A stretch of DNA of 64,000 bases, from the NCBI RefSeq assembly GCF_013377885.1, contig NZ_JABKAU010000002.1, forward strand, positions 1 through 64,000, written 5' to 3'. A program made the position numbers and the translations under genes. This document shows positions 24,432 through 33,308 of this stretch, piece by piece (positions within the stretch are counted from its first letter, which is position 1; each line of letters opens with the position of its first letter). The notes beneath the pieces are model-generated. The model was given only the letters and a program-made list of their open reading frames with translations. It did not search any database and was not told the origin of the DNA. Source of the stretch: Hymenobacter lapidiphilus (GTDB lineage: Bacteria; Bacteroidota; Bacteroidia; Cytophagales; Hymenobacteraceae).

Positions 24432-24905
24432 TTAAAAGTCCCGGGCGCGGTCCATCTCGCGCTTCTGGTCTTTGGCTTTCAGGTCGTCGCGCTTGTCATA
24501 GAGCTTCTTGCCCTTGGCCAACGCAATTTCGAGCTTGGCAAAACCCCGGTCGCTCACGAACAGGCGCACGGGAATGATGGTGAGGCCCTGCTCCTGGTTT
24601 TTACCAGTCAGCTGCTTCAGTTCGCGCTTATTGAGCAGCAGCTTGCGGGGCCGGGTGGGCTCGTGGTTGTTGTAGGTGCCTTCGGTGTACTGGGCAATGG
24701 TGATGTTGTGGGCCCACAGGCTACCATCGGGGTGAAACACGCAGAAGCCGTCGGCCAGCTGTACGCTGCCCACACGGATGCTCTTGATTTCAGTGCCCTT
24801 CAGCACGATGCCGGCGGTGTAATTGACCAGAAAGGCATACTCGAACCGGGCGCGGCGGTTCTGGATGTTGATGTGCTTGGGTTTGTCGTCTTTGGCTTGG
24901 GCCAT
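24432..24905 (-). CDS. smpB: SsrA-binding protein SmpB
   Basis: 157 residues. Binds tmRNA and brings it to stalled ribosomes for trans-translation. Visible: HINIQNRRARFEYAFLVNYTAGIVLKGTEIKSIR, SLWAHNITIAQYTEGTYNNHEPTRPRKLLLNKREL, IPVRLFVSDRGFAKLEIALAKGKKLYDKRDDLKAKD. The final RMD RARDF tail is the flexible segment that enters the mRNA channel. The tmRNA gene itself is not in the window. Upstream of the C40 gene by 9 bp. Confidence 0.97.
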   Translation of the reverse strand: MAQAKDDKPKHINIQNRRARFEYAFLVNYTAGIVLKGTEIKSIRVGSVQLADGFCVFHPDGSLWAHNITIAQYTEGTYNNHEPTRPRKLLLNKRELKQLTGKNQEQGLTIIPVRLFVSDRGFAKLEIALAKGKKLYDKRDDLKAKDQKREMDRARDF

Positions 24906-25042
24906 AGGATAAAAAGCTGGCAGCGGCCTGCCCCGAAAATGGCTCCGGAGCCTTGCCGCCGCGCAAGGAACGTAAAAAAGGCTTAACGGCGGGCTGCCGC
25001 CGGGGGTTGGAAGATGCGCGCCGCCCGATACCCGGCGCGGTC

Positions 25043-26506
25043 TTAGGGTTGCGCGGGCTGCCGCTCATACAGCGCCCGCCACTGGTCCTGGTACACGCGC
25101 TGATACTGCCCGATGCGGGCCGGGGCAGTGGGCGGAATGTGGTAAACGTCGTTGCTGGTGTTGTAGTCGGGAATGATATACTGCACCGAATCGGTGGCGG
25201 CGCGGGCGAAAACCGAGTCGAGCGGTGTGGCCGGGGCAGTCAGGAAAGTGAGGCCACGGATCTGGTAATTGTCAATCTGCCCGAAAATGAAGTTGAGCGG
25301 CGCAATGACTTTGGCACCGCGTATGGGCATCTGGGCAGCTAGCCGGGCATTGAGGGCCATGATATCGGGGCTACGCTGGTTGAGCTGGCGCACGTACAGG
25401 AGTTGGGCCAGCGTGCCCACCGGGTACAGCACTACCAGCACCAGCAGCACCCGCCGCGCCCCCGGCTTCCACTGCCCGGCCGACAGGGCAATTTCAACCA
25501 CCAATACCACCAGAAAGGGCACAAACAGCAGGTAGTAATAGGCCGTGGGGCTTTTGGTGAGCAACCAGAACAGCCCCAGCAGCAGCAGGATGTAGCGCAA
25601 AACCGGTTTTGGTAGCGGCGCCTCGCCTACAGTGGTGCGGCGGCTCCACCAAGCCAGGGCCAGGGCCACCAATGCCACCACCGAAAGTGCAATTTCGCCG
25701 GCGCTGTGAAAGAAAATGCTGTGGTACCGGGCCATTACCCGCAGCTTATCACTCAAGTGCAGGTTGGGAGCCACCACGGGGTAGTTCACGAACTGATCGG
25801 CTAGCACGGGCAGCTCGCCGACCAAGGCGGCATCGAGCGCAAACAGCGCCAGCACCGCCGCTGCGGGCACCGAGAAGCTGAACAGCGCCCGCCAGTCGGC
25901 CCGGTACCAGATCAGCCACAGGGCCCCGGCCGCCATATACAAAGTGCCGTTCGGATGCACCAGCCCGGCCAGCCCGGCCAGCGCCCCGGCAGCCACCAGC
26001 CGGCCCAGACGGCCGTTGGCTTGATGCAGCACCAGGTACGAAGCGAAGCCGCAGAACGCCACCGTCGTTTCGGGCCGGCCCGCGAAGCCGAATAGCATCA
26101 CCGAGCCGCAGCCCACGTACAGCAGTGCCGCCAGCCAGCGCGCCTCGGAGGGCGCGGCCCTGAAGTAGCGCAGCAGCAGCCCCAGCGTGGCAGCGGCCGA
26201 AATCAGGGCCACCGACTTCACGGCCACCAGGCTTTCGCCCAGCACCGCCAGCTCGGCCGCCATCAAGTAGATATAGCCTTTGTGAAAGATGTAAAGTCGG
26301 TTTTCCCAGCCCCCAAACCCCCGGAACAGCTCCGAGTGCACATACCCGTCGCGCAGCAACCAAAAAGCCTCCTCCGCCGACCAGGCATCATCAAAATGCG
26401 CGTAGCGCCCCACCAACGAAGCCGCAAACAGTGCCAGTACAACCAGTAGGGCTACATAGTAGAAGCGCGGAGGCAGCAAACGAATGGACGGCGAAGAAAA
26501 GAGCAT
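25043..26506 (-). CDS. Polytopic glycosyltransferase, GT39/ArnT-like
   Basis: 487 residues with about ten to twelve predicted membrane segments and a C-terminal soluble part. The first loop after TM1 has GRYAHFDDAWSAEEAFWLL, in which the acidic DD/E motif is what lipid-linked GT-C enzymes use. Then GYIYLMAAELAVLGES. The likely job is moving a sugar from a polyprenyl phosphate to an envelope acceptor; neither is known. Start ATG 26506. A -7 box TATGTTTG lies about 19 nt upstream. Confidence 0.8.
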   Translation of the reverse strand: MLFSSPSIRLLPPRFYYVALLVVLALFAASLVGRYAHFDDAWSAEEAFWLLRDGYVHSELFRGFGGWENRLYIFHKGYIYLMAAELAVLGESLVAVKSVALISAAATLGLLLRYFRAAPSEARWLAALLYVGCGSVMLFGFAGRPETTVAFCGFASYLVLHQANGRLGRLVAAGALAGLAGLVHPNGTLYMAAGALWLIWYRADWRALFSFSVPAAAVLALFALDAALVGELPVLADQFVNYPVVAPNLHLSDKLRVMARYHSIFFHSAGEIALSVVALVALALAWWSRRTTVGEAPLPKPVLRYILLLLGLFWLLTKSPTAYYYLLFVPFLVVLVVEIALSAGQWKPGARRVLLVLVVLYPVGTLAQLLYVRQLNQRSPDIMALNARLAAQMPIRGAKVIAPLNFIFGQIDNYQIRGLTFLTAPATPLDSVFARAATDSVQYIIPDYNTSNDVYHIPPTAPARIGQYQRVYQDQWRALYERQPAQP

Positions 26507-26524
26507 AAGAGGATTTTCGGCAGG

Positions 26525-26532
26525 CAAACATA
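26525..26532 (-). promoter_or_regulatory. TAnnTTTG -7 box for glycosyltransferase
   Basis: TATGTTTG on the minus strand, 18 nt before ATG 26506. Confidence 0.55.
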
Positions 26533-26578
26533 CGCGCCTTACCGTTGAAGCCGTTGAAGCTGTTTACAAAGTAAAAAT

Positions 26579-26671
26579 AACGTCGTGCTGAGCGCAGTCG
26601 AAGCATCTCTACCGCCAAAGTAGACATATGCCACTGCGGTAGAGATGCTTCGACAGGCTCAGCATGACGTT
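26579..26671. repeat. Family A palindromic repeat, copy 3
   Basis: AACGTCGTGCTGAGCGCAG... and ...CAGGCTCAGCATGACGTT enclose GTCGAAGCATCTCTACCGC and its complement. This is the one family A copy where the variable middle (GCGCAG against CTG) does not match between arms. Confidence 0.88.
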
Positions 26672-26738
26672 CTGATTGATTCCGGGGACTTTGTAAACGG
26701 CTTCATTACGAGGGCCAGTGAACCACTTCCTTATCGGC

Positions 26739-27134
26739 CTATCCCCGCAGCTCCCGAAAACGGGCCTGCAGCCTCACGCTACTGACAATGCGCTGGCCGG
26801 TGCGGCCGGTAGCTACCAGCCGTGCGCCCACCAGTGCCTCCACCCGGCACAGCAGCTCGGCACCGCGCAGCTCCTCAAAAACCGCCCGAAACTCCACCGT
26901 TTCCCCTTCGAAAGCCGGGCCGCGGTGCTCCACCGTCAGCAGCGTCCCAATGCCCTCCTCCCCCACTTCCAGCATCTGCTCCACAAACTGACGGCTGGTC
27001 CACTCCAGCGCCTGCCCCAGCGCAAACGTGCTGAGCACTGGATGAATCAGCCGGCCATTGAGCACCGCGAAGTCGGCGGCCGTTACGGTCAGCTGGTACG
27101 TTTGCTCATCGCCAGGCCGGAAAGGATTGGTCAT
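26739..27134 (-). CDS. Hotdog-fold thioesterase/dehydratase-like protein
   Basis: 131 residues. HPVLSTFALGQALEWTSRQF and EEGIGTLLTVEHRGPAFEGETVEF are the helix and strand pattern of the FlK/YbgC-like hotdog group; the conserved acidic residue and His needed for catalysis cannot be placed with certainty. A likely acyl-CoA thioesterase or unspecialised hotdog protein. Start ATG 27134. It lies between two family A palindromes. Confidence 0.75.
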   Translation of the reverse strand: MTNPFRPGDEQTYQLTVTAADFAVLNGRLIHPVLSTFALGQALEWTSRQFVEQMLEVGEEGIGTLLTVEHRGPAFEGETVEFRAVFEELRGAELLCRVEALVGARLVATGRTGQRIVSSVRLQARFRELRG

Positions 27135-27162
27135 TGGGAAGGATTAGGGATTAGGGATTAGA

Positions 27163-27273
27163 AAAGAACGTCATGCTGAGCGGAGCCGAAGCATCTCTAC
27201 CACAATGCTAACCCAACGTCAGGATTACCATTGCGGTAGAGATGCTTCGGCTCCGCTCAGCATGACGTTCTTT
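27163..27273. repeat. Family A palindromic repeat, copy 4
   Basis: AAAGAACGTCATGCTGAGCG and CGCTCAGCATGACGTTCTTT pair exactly; the variable middle GAGCCGAAGC is matched by GCTTCGGCTC. The loop is about 40 bp. Confidence 0.92.
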
Positions 27274-27299
27274 CTGTTCTAGGAACTGGCAATTGAAAG

Positions 27300-28304
27300 C
27301 TACACCAGTTTCAGGCGCGGGTCGGAGCTTACTAGCTGGGTGGCAAAGTCGCCGGCTTCGTACTGGAACTGGGCGGTGCGGGCAATCATGGCGGCGTTGT
27401 CGGTGCAGTACTGGAACGCGGGGATGAACACCTGCCAGTTCTGGGCAACGGCTTCGTCCTGCAGGGCTTGGCGCAGGCCGCTGTTGGCGGCCACGCCGCC
27501 GGCCAGGGCAATCTGGGTTAGCTGCTGGTCGGCGGCGGCGCGGCGCAGCTGGCGAAGCAGCGTCTGGATGATGGTGTGCTGGATGCTGGCGCAGAGGTCG
27601 GCCAGGTTTTGCTGCACGAAGTCAGGGTTTTTGGCAGTCTCCTTCTTCAGGAAGTAGAGCACTGCGGTTTTCAGGCCGCTGAAGCTGAAATCGTAGCCCG
27701 GCATGGTGCCCACCGGGAACGGAAAGCGCAGCGGGTCGCCCTGGCGGGCCAGCTTGTCGAGGTGAGGGCCGCCGGGATAGGGCAGGCCCAGCAGCTTGGC
27801 CGTTTTGTCGAAGGCCTCGCCGGCGGCATCGTCGATAGTCTGGCCGATGATTTCCATAGACAGCGGCCCGCGCACTACCACCAGCTGGGTGTGGCCGCCA
27901 CTCACGGTAAGGCACAGAAACGGAAACTCGGGCCGGGGCTCCTCAATAAAATGCGCCAGAATGTGGGCCCGCATGTGGTTGACGGCAATCAGCGGTTTGC
28001 CCAAAGCCAGGGCCAGCGTTTTGGCGAACATACCACCCACCAGCAACGAGCCCAGCAGCCCCGGCCCCTGCGTGAAGGCCACCGCGTCGAGGTCGGATTT
28101 GGTAATGCCGGCCTGCTTGAGAGCGGCATCTACCACCGGCACCAGGTGCTGCTGGTGGGCGCGCGAGGCCAACTCGGGCACTACACCGCCGTACTGCACA
28201 TGCACCTGCTGAGTAGCCACCACGTTGGAGCGCATCTCGCCATCAACGAGTACGGCCGCCGAGGTATCGTCGCAGGAAGATTCGATAGCGAGAATAGTGG
28301 GCAT
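27300..28304 (-). CDS. tsaD: tRNA N6-adenosine threonylcarbamoyltransferase TsaD
   Basis: 334 residues. Transfers the threonylcarbamoyl group to A37 of tRNAs that read ANN codons. Visible: ILAIESSCDDTSAAVL, the metal ligands in NHMRAHILAHF (H110, H114), VSGGHTQLVVV, DDAAGEAFDKTAKLLGLPYPGG, and the C-terminal CTDNAAMIA with the third metal aspartate. It faces tamB; the tsaD/tamB pair is common in Bacteroidota. A -7 box TAGTTTTG (minus) lies upstream and a family B repeat abuts it. Confidence 0.97.
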   Translation of the reverse strand: MPTILAIESSCDDTSAAVLVDGEMRSNVVATQQVHVQYGGVVPELASRAHQQHLVPVVDAALKQAGITKSDLDAVAFTQGPGLLGSLLVGGMFAKTLALALGKPLIAVNHMRAHILAHFIEEPRPEFPFLCLTVSGGHTQLVVVRGPLSMEIIGQTIDDAAGEAFDKTAKLLGLPYPGGPHLDKLARQGDPLRFPFPVGTMPGYDFSFSGLKTAVLYFLKKETAKNPDFVQQNLADLCASIQHTIIQTLLRQLRRAAADQQLTQIALAGGVAANSGLRQALQDEAVAQNWQVFIPAFQYCTDNAAMIARTAQFQYEAGDFATQLVSSDPRLKLV

Positions 28305-28343
28305 TTTTAAAGAAGTTAGAAGCTAGGAGCTAGAATTCAGAAG

Positions 28344-28351
28344 CAAAACTA
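28344..28351 (-). promoter_or_regulatory. TAnnTTTG -7 box for tsaD
   Basis: TAGTTTTG on the minus strand, 39 nt before ATG 28304. The family B repeat begins 9 bp upstream, the same spacing as at the RecD-like gene. Confidence 0.55.
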
Positions 28352-28360
28352 CAACGAAGC

Positions 28361-28464
28361 AGCACGACGTAGGGGCGGGGCTTGTCCCCGCCCGCCATTG
28401 AACGGCTACCGTTGCAACGGCGTGAACGGCGGGCGGGGGCAAGCCCCGCCCCTACGTCGTTGCT
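28361..28464. repeat. Family B GC-rich palindromic repeat, copy 3
   Basis: AGCACGACGTAGGGGCGGGG and its reverse complement with one change (AGCAACGACG on the far side) enclose CTTGTCCCCGCCCGCC arms and a loop. It lies in the tsaD-tamB divergent gap, upstream of both genes. Confidence 0.92.
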
Positions 28465-28524
28465 GTAAGCCCGTTCTATCCCCATCTATTATAATGCCTG
28501 ACTCCTAGCTTCCCCAGAAGCTCC

Positions 28525-28532
28525 TAACTTTG
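28525..28532 (+). promoter_or_regulatory. TAnnTTTG -7 box 4 nt before the tamB start
   Basis: TAACTTTG followed by TCTC and then GTG 28537. A transcript starting 4-6 nt past the box begins at or inside the start codon, so a leaderless mRNA is likely. Confidence 0.65.
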
Positions 28533-28536
28533 TCTC

Positions 28537-31500
28537 GTGCCCCGGTTTCTCTCCATTATACTGAAAGTGCTGTTTGGCCTGCTGCTGCTGCTGGTGCTGG
28601 CCGTAGTGGGTGCGCTGGTGGCCCTGCGGGTGCCGAGCGTGCAAACCAACCTGGCCCAGCGGGCGGCGCTGATGCTCAGCGAAAAGCTCGGCCAGAAAGT
28701 GCTGGTGAACCGCGTGGATGTACGCCCCTTTTCGCGGGTGCTGCTCGAAGGCGTGCGGGTGCTCGATAAGCGTGGCAATGAGCTGTTCAACATCGGCCGG
28801 GCTGATGCCGACATCAAGCTCTTCAGCATCTTCAAACCCAACCAATTGCACGTGGGAAGGCTCACGCTGGAGGAGCCGCGCTTTCATCTGGTTACCTACA
28901 AAAACAACCCCGACTCGACCACGCTCGACCAGTTCATCAGCTCCATGAAGCGGCTGCTGGGCCCTTCGGATACTACGAAAGTCAGCAAGCCCTTCGATTT
29001 CCAGATTGAGGCCCTGAGCTTGCGCAACGGGCAGTTTGTGCTCAACCGGCAGGACGTGCCGCGCATTCCGGAGTACGGCCGCACGATGGATTACGCCCAC
29101 ATGCAGCTCGACAGCATCTACGTCGATGCCGACCAGCTCTGGCTGCGGGGCGACTCCATCCACGCCAACATTACGGGCCTGCGCACCGTGGACACGCCCT
29201 CGGGCACCCGCCTGCGCGAGCTGACGGCGAACATGACCTACGCCGATAAATTCTGGGAATTCGACAAGCTGATGCTGCGCGTGGGAGAGAGCAAAATCCA
29301 CGATTACCTGCGCTTCGAGTTCAACCGCTTTCTCAATTTCACCAGCTTCAACGACTCGGTGAAGGTAATTGCCCGGCTGGAGCCCAGCCGCCTGTATTCC
29401 GACGACATTGCCAAGTTTGCGCCCCAGCCCAGCGTGCGCGACCTGAATGAAACCATCCTTATTTCGGGCCAGGCGAAGGGCTACGTGCGCAACTTCACCA
29501 CCAAAAACCTCGACATCAGCTACGGCAAGGGTACGCGGGTGCGCGGCGACATCAACGTGGAAGGGCTGCCCAACTTCAAGGAAAGCTTTATTGTGATGCG
29601 GCTGCAGCCCTCGGTGCTGCGCGGCACCGACTTGCGGCGCTACATTCCGGCCAAGAGCTGGCCCTACGTGCAGCGGCTAGGCACAGTAAAGCTGAACGGG
29701 CAGTTTCTGGGTTTCTACAACGACTTCGTGGCCAATGGCTCGTTCCAGACGGCTCTGGGCTCGGTTACCTCCGACGTCAACCTTAAGCTGAAAGACGACC
29801 CGCGCTACTCAACCTACGAGGGCAAGCTGCGCACCAGCGGCTTTCAGCTGGGCAAGCTGCTGGGCGATGAGAGCTTCGTGCGCGACGTGGCGTTTAACGG
29901 CCGGGTAGAAGGCGTGGGCTTCGAGGCCAGCAGCTTACGCCTCACGGCCAACGCCAACGTGCAGAGCATCTGGCTTAACGGCTACCGCTACCGCAACATC
30001 GTCACCAACGGCGTGTATAGCCGCCGTTCGTTCACGGGTAAAATTGCCGCCAACGACCCCAACCTCAAGTTCGACGCCAACGGCACCATTAACCTACGGC
30101 CCCGCGAGCAGGCGTTTGACTTGCGGGCCCGAGTGCAGAAGGCCGATTTGCGCGCTCTGGGCCTCACCAACGAAAGCGTAACGGTAGCCACCACCGCCGA
30201 CGTGAAATTCCAGGGCCTGCGCCTCGATGCGCTGCTGGGCTACGCCCGCCTGCGCAACTCGCGCGTAGGCTACGCCGGCCGCACCGTAAACATCGACACG
30301 CTTGATATAGTAAGCCAGCTGGAAGCCGGGCAGCGCCAGGTGCGGGTGCGCTCGGAAGTGCTTAACCTGAGCCTGGCCGGCGACTTTACGCCCAGCACCG
30401 TTATCCGCGACGTGAAAACGCTGGTGCAGGAGTACAAGCTCAACTTCGAGAGCAACGACGACGCCATTGCCGCCTATTACCGCCGCAAGCGCCAGCAGCC
30501 GCTGCCCAACTACCAGATCGGCCTCAACTTGTACCTGAAGCGGTTTAACCCGGTACTACACCTGTTTGTACCGCAGCTCAGCATTGCCGACTCTACCCGT
30601 TTCGATGGCTCGTTCCGCAACGGGCAGACCTCCATTTTCCAGTTGGGCGGCCGGATGGCCCGCGTGCAGTACGACAGCGTGCGGCTGTTCAATACCGATG
30701 TGGACCTGACGACTTCCAAACTACCCTACCAGCCCGAAATCCTGGCCCAGGCCAGCGTCACGTCGGAGCGGCAGCGGCTGCCGGGACTGGGCGAAACCGA
30801 GAACTTCTACGTGGAAGGCGTGTGGGACCAAGAGAAAATCAACTTCTCGACCGCCCTGGCCCAGACCGGCACCACCAATAAGGCCCAGATAAACGGGGCG
30901 CTGGTGTTTCTGGAAGATGCCGTGAAAATCATCTTCCGGCAGTCGGGCGTTAACCTGCTAGGCAAGAACTGGACGATTGCGCCCGATAACTCGCTGGTAA
31001 TTTCGGGCGGCGGGCGCGAGCTGGACTTCCAGAACGTGACGCTCAGCAACGGCGAGCAAAGCGTGAGTGCGCAGGGCTTTATATCGCAGAATCCTGCCAA
31101 ACCGCTGGCTCTCACGGTCAGCAACTTCGAGCTGGCCACGCTCAACGGCCTCACCGGCACCCAGAAATTTGGGGGCCGGGTGAATGCGCTGGGCACCGTT
31201 AGCGGCGTGTTCGGCCCGCTGGTCATCAACTCGACGCTGAAAGTGGACTCGCTGACCCTGGATAACGTGCTGATTGGTGACGTGGAAGGCCGCGGCGACT
31301 GGGACAACGCCCTCGCCCGGCTCAACGTGAACCTCGATGTGGCCCGCGACGCCCGCCGGGTGCTGGCCGTAACCGGCTACATCGCGCCCGGCTCCGACAC
31401 CCAGCAGCTTAACCTGAGCGGGGTGCTGGAGCAGACGCCCATCAAGCTGGCTGAGCCCTTTCTCAACACGCTGTTTAAGGATGTGAGCGGTACCGGCGTG

Positions 31501-33144
31501 GGTACGCTGCGCGTGAACGGGCTATTTGCGGCCCCCGTGCTCACCGGCAACATCGACGTGACGGACGGGCAAATGACGTTCATCTACCTGGGCACTACCT
31601 ACCGATTTGCCGACCGCATCCGGTTTTTAGAGGACCGGATTGCGCTCCAGAACATTACGCTGCGCGACCCGCAGGGCAATTCGGGCGTCATCAACGGCAA
31701 CATTTACCAGCGGGGCTTCCAGAACATGCGGCTGGACCTGAGCGCCTCGTTCCGCAAGCTGCAGGTGCTCAACACCACCCGCCGCGACAACGAGCTGTAC
31801 TTCGGGCAGGCGTACGCCACGGGCACGGCCGTGGTGCGCGGGCCGGCCAACAACCTGTTCATCAACGTAACGGCCCGTAGCGAGGCCGGCACGCGCATGT
31901 CGCTGCCGTTTGACAATGCCGCCAAGGCCGAGCAGGCCAGCTACATCAAGTTCGTCAACCGCAACCTCTCCGACTCGGCCCGGGCGGTGCTGGCCGCCCA
32001 GAACCCCAAGGGTGTCACCACCGGCAAAGCCGATTTGTCGGGCCTGCGGCTGAATATGAACCTCGACATTACGCCCGATGCCTACGTGGAGCTGCTGCTG
32101 GACGAAAGCACCGGCGACATTATTCGGGGCACAGCCACCGGCCAGCTGCGGCTCAACATCGATACCCGCGGCGACTTCAACATGTACGGGCAGGTGGAAA
32201 TCGTGCGTGGGGCCTACAATTTCACGCTACAGGGCCTGGTAAACAAGGAGTTTGTGGTGCGGCCCGGCGGTACCATTGCCTGGAACGGCGACCCGCTGGC
32301 CGGCGAGCTGAATGTAACCGCCACGTACACTCAGCGCACCAGCCTAGCCCCCGTGCTCTACCAAACCGGCAACACGGCGCCCAACACCTCGCTCGTACCC
32401 GTTACGGCCGTGATGAACCTGACCGGCCCGATTCTGCAACCCATTATCAAGCTCAACCTCGAATTCAACGATATTCCTTCGTCGTTGGAAGGCGACCTGG
32501 CTCCTTTCCTGTCGGCTATCCGCAACGACGAGCAGGAGCTGAACCGGCAGGTGTTCAGTCTGGTGGTGTTCCGGCAGCTTACGCCGCCCGGCTCGCTGGC
32601 CGTTACCCGCCTCGACGGCGGCAACAACGCGCTGGGCAACAGTCTGGGCCAGATTCTGAGCACCCAGCTTGGCCTGCTGACCTCGCAGATTGACCCCAAC
32701 CTGGAAATCAGCTTCAACATCAATGGCCTTTCAGCCGACGACCTGGCGGCCCTGCAGCTACGGCTGAGCTACTCCTTCCTCAACGGCCGCCTGCGCATCA
32801 CCCGCGACGGCAGTTTCGGCAGCAACAGCAACGCGGGCACCAGCGCGGGCGGGGTGCCGGTGGGCACAGGTCAGAACTCGGTTATCGGTGATTTGAGCCT
32901 GGAATACTACCTGCGCCCCGACGGAAAATTCCGGGCCAAGCTGCGCTACGAAACCACCCCGCGCGACTTTACCGGCTTGGGCCAAAACGTGAACCAGGCC
33001 CGCGCCGGCATCTCGCTGCTGCACACCGAGCAGTTCGACACCTTCCGCGAGCTGTTTGCCCGCAAGCGCCTGAGCCGCCGCGACCGGGACGCCCGCAAAG
33101 CCCGCGAGCTACAGGTAGACAACGACCAGCGCACGGAGATATGA
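28537..33144 (+). CDS. tamB: Translocation and assembly module TamB
   Basis: 1535 residues. An inner-membrane-anchored periplasmic protein spanning the envelope, linked to outer-membrane protein assembly and phospholipid transport. An N-terminal membrane helix (ILKVLFGLLLLLVLAVVGALV) is followed by a long beta-strand repeat region resembling AsmA/Vps13-type grooves. The C-terminal DUF490 domain spans about residues 1000-1460 (FIYLGTTYRFADRIRFLED; GSLAVTRLDGGNN). The start is GTG 28537, since any later Met would remove the helix. A basic tail ends the protein. Confidence 0.93.
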   Translation: MPRFLSIILKVLFGLLLLLVLAVVGALVALRVPSVQTNLAQRAALMLSEKLGQKVLVNRVDVRPFSRVLLEGVRVLDKRGNELFNIGRADADIKLFSIFKPNQLHVGRLTLEEPRFHLVTYKNNPDSTTLDQFISSMKRLLGPSDTTKVSKPFDFQIEALSLRNGQFVLNRQDVPRIPEYGRTMDYAHMQLDSIYVDADQLWLRGDSIHANITGLRTVDTPSGTRLRELTANMTYADKFWEFDKLMLRVGESKIHDYLRFEFNRFLNFTSFNDSVKVIARLEPSRLYSDDIAKFAPQPSVRDLNETILISGQAKGYVRNFTTKNLDISYGKGTRVRGDINVEGLPNFKESFIVMRLQPSVLRGTDLRRYIPAKSWPYVQRLGTVKLNGQFLGFYNDFVANGSFQTALGSVTSDVNLKLKDDPRYSTYEGKLRTSGFQLGKLLGDESFVRDVAFNGRVEGVGFEASSLRLTANANVQSIWLNGYRYRNIVTNGVYSRRSFTGKIAANDPNLKFDANGTINLRPREQAFDLRARVQKADLRALGLTNESVTVATTADVKFQGLRLDALLGYARLRNSRVGYAGRTVNIDTLDIVSQLEAGQRQVRVRSEVLNLSLAGDFTPSTVIRDVKTLVQEYKLNFESNDDAIAAYYRRKRQQPLPNYQIGLNLYLKRFNPVLHLFVPQLSIADSTRFDGSFRNGQTSIFQLGGRMARVQYDSVRLFNTDVDLTTSKLPYQPEILAQASVTSERQRLPGLGETENFYVEGVWDQEKINFSTALAQTGTTNKAQINGALVFLEDAVKIIFRQSGVNLLGKNWTIAPDNSLVISGGGRELDFQNVTLSNGEQSVSAQGFISQNPAKPLALTVSNFELATLNGLTGTQKFGGRVNALGTVSGVFGPLVINSTLKVDSLTLDNVLIGDVEGRGDWDNALARLNVNLDVARDARRVLAVTGYIAPGSDTQQLNLSGVLEQTPIKLAEPFLNTLFKDVSGTGVGTLRVNGLFAAPVLTGNIDVTDGQMTFIYLGTTYRFADRIRFLEDRIALQNITLRDPQGNSGVINGNIYQRGFQNMRLDLSASFRKLQVLNTTRRDNELYFGQAYATGTAVVRGPANNLFINVTARSEAGTRMSLPFDNAAKAEQASYIKFVNRNLSDSARAVLAAQNPKGVTTGKADLSGLRLNMNLDITPDAYVELLLDESTGDIIRGTATGQLRLNIDTRGDFNMYGQVEIVRGAYNFTLQGLVNKEFVVRPGGTIAWNGDPLAGELNVTATYTQRTSLAPVLYQTGNTAPNTSLVPVTAVMNLTGPILQPIIKLNLEFNDIPSSLEGDLAPFLSAIRNDEQELNRQVFSLVVFRQLTPPGSLAVTRLDGGNNALGNSLGQILSTQLGLLTSQIDPNLEISFNINGLSADDLAALQLRLSYSFLNGRLRITRDGSFGSNSNAGTSAGGVPVGTGQNSVIGDLSLEYYLRPDGKFRAKLRYETTPRDFTGLGQNVNQARAGISLLHTEQFDTFRELFARKRLSRRDRDARKARELQVDNDQRTEI

Positions 33145-33156
33145 GGGGTAAGAAAT

Positions 33157-33261
33157 AGAACGTCATTCAGAGCGAAGCGAGGAATCTCGCTCCTATTCGT
33201 TGGGTAGCTCTCATTCAACGACTGCACGCGAGATTCTTCACTTCGCTCTGAATGACGTTCT
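33157..33261. repeat. Family C palindromic repeat, copy 2
   Basis: AGAACGTCATTCAGAGCGAA and TTCGCTCTGAATGACGTTCT, inner parts GGAATCTCGC/GCGAGATTC, loop about 40 bp. It lies between tamB and ftsX. Confidence 0.9.
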
Positions 33262-33308
33262 TTGTTGCTGCTCATCCCCCACCGTTAGCATATCAACTCA
33301 TTCACCGC

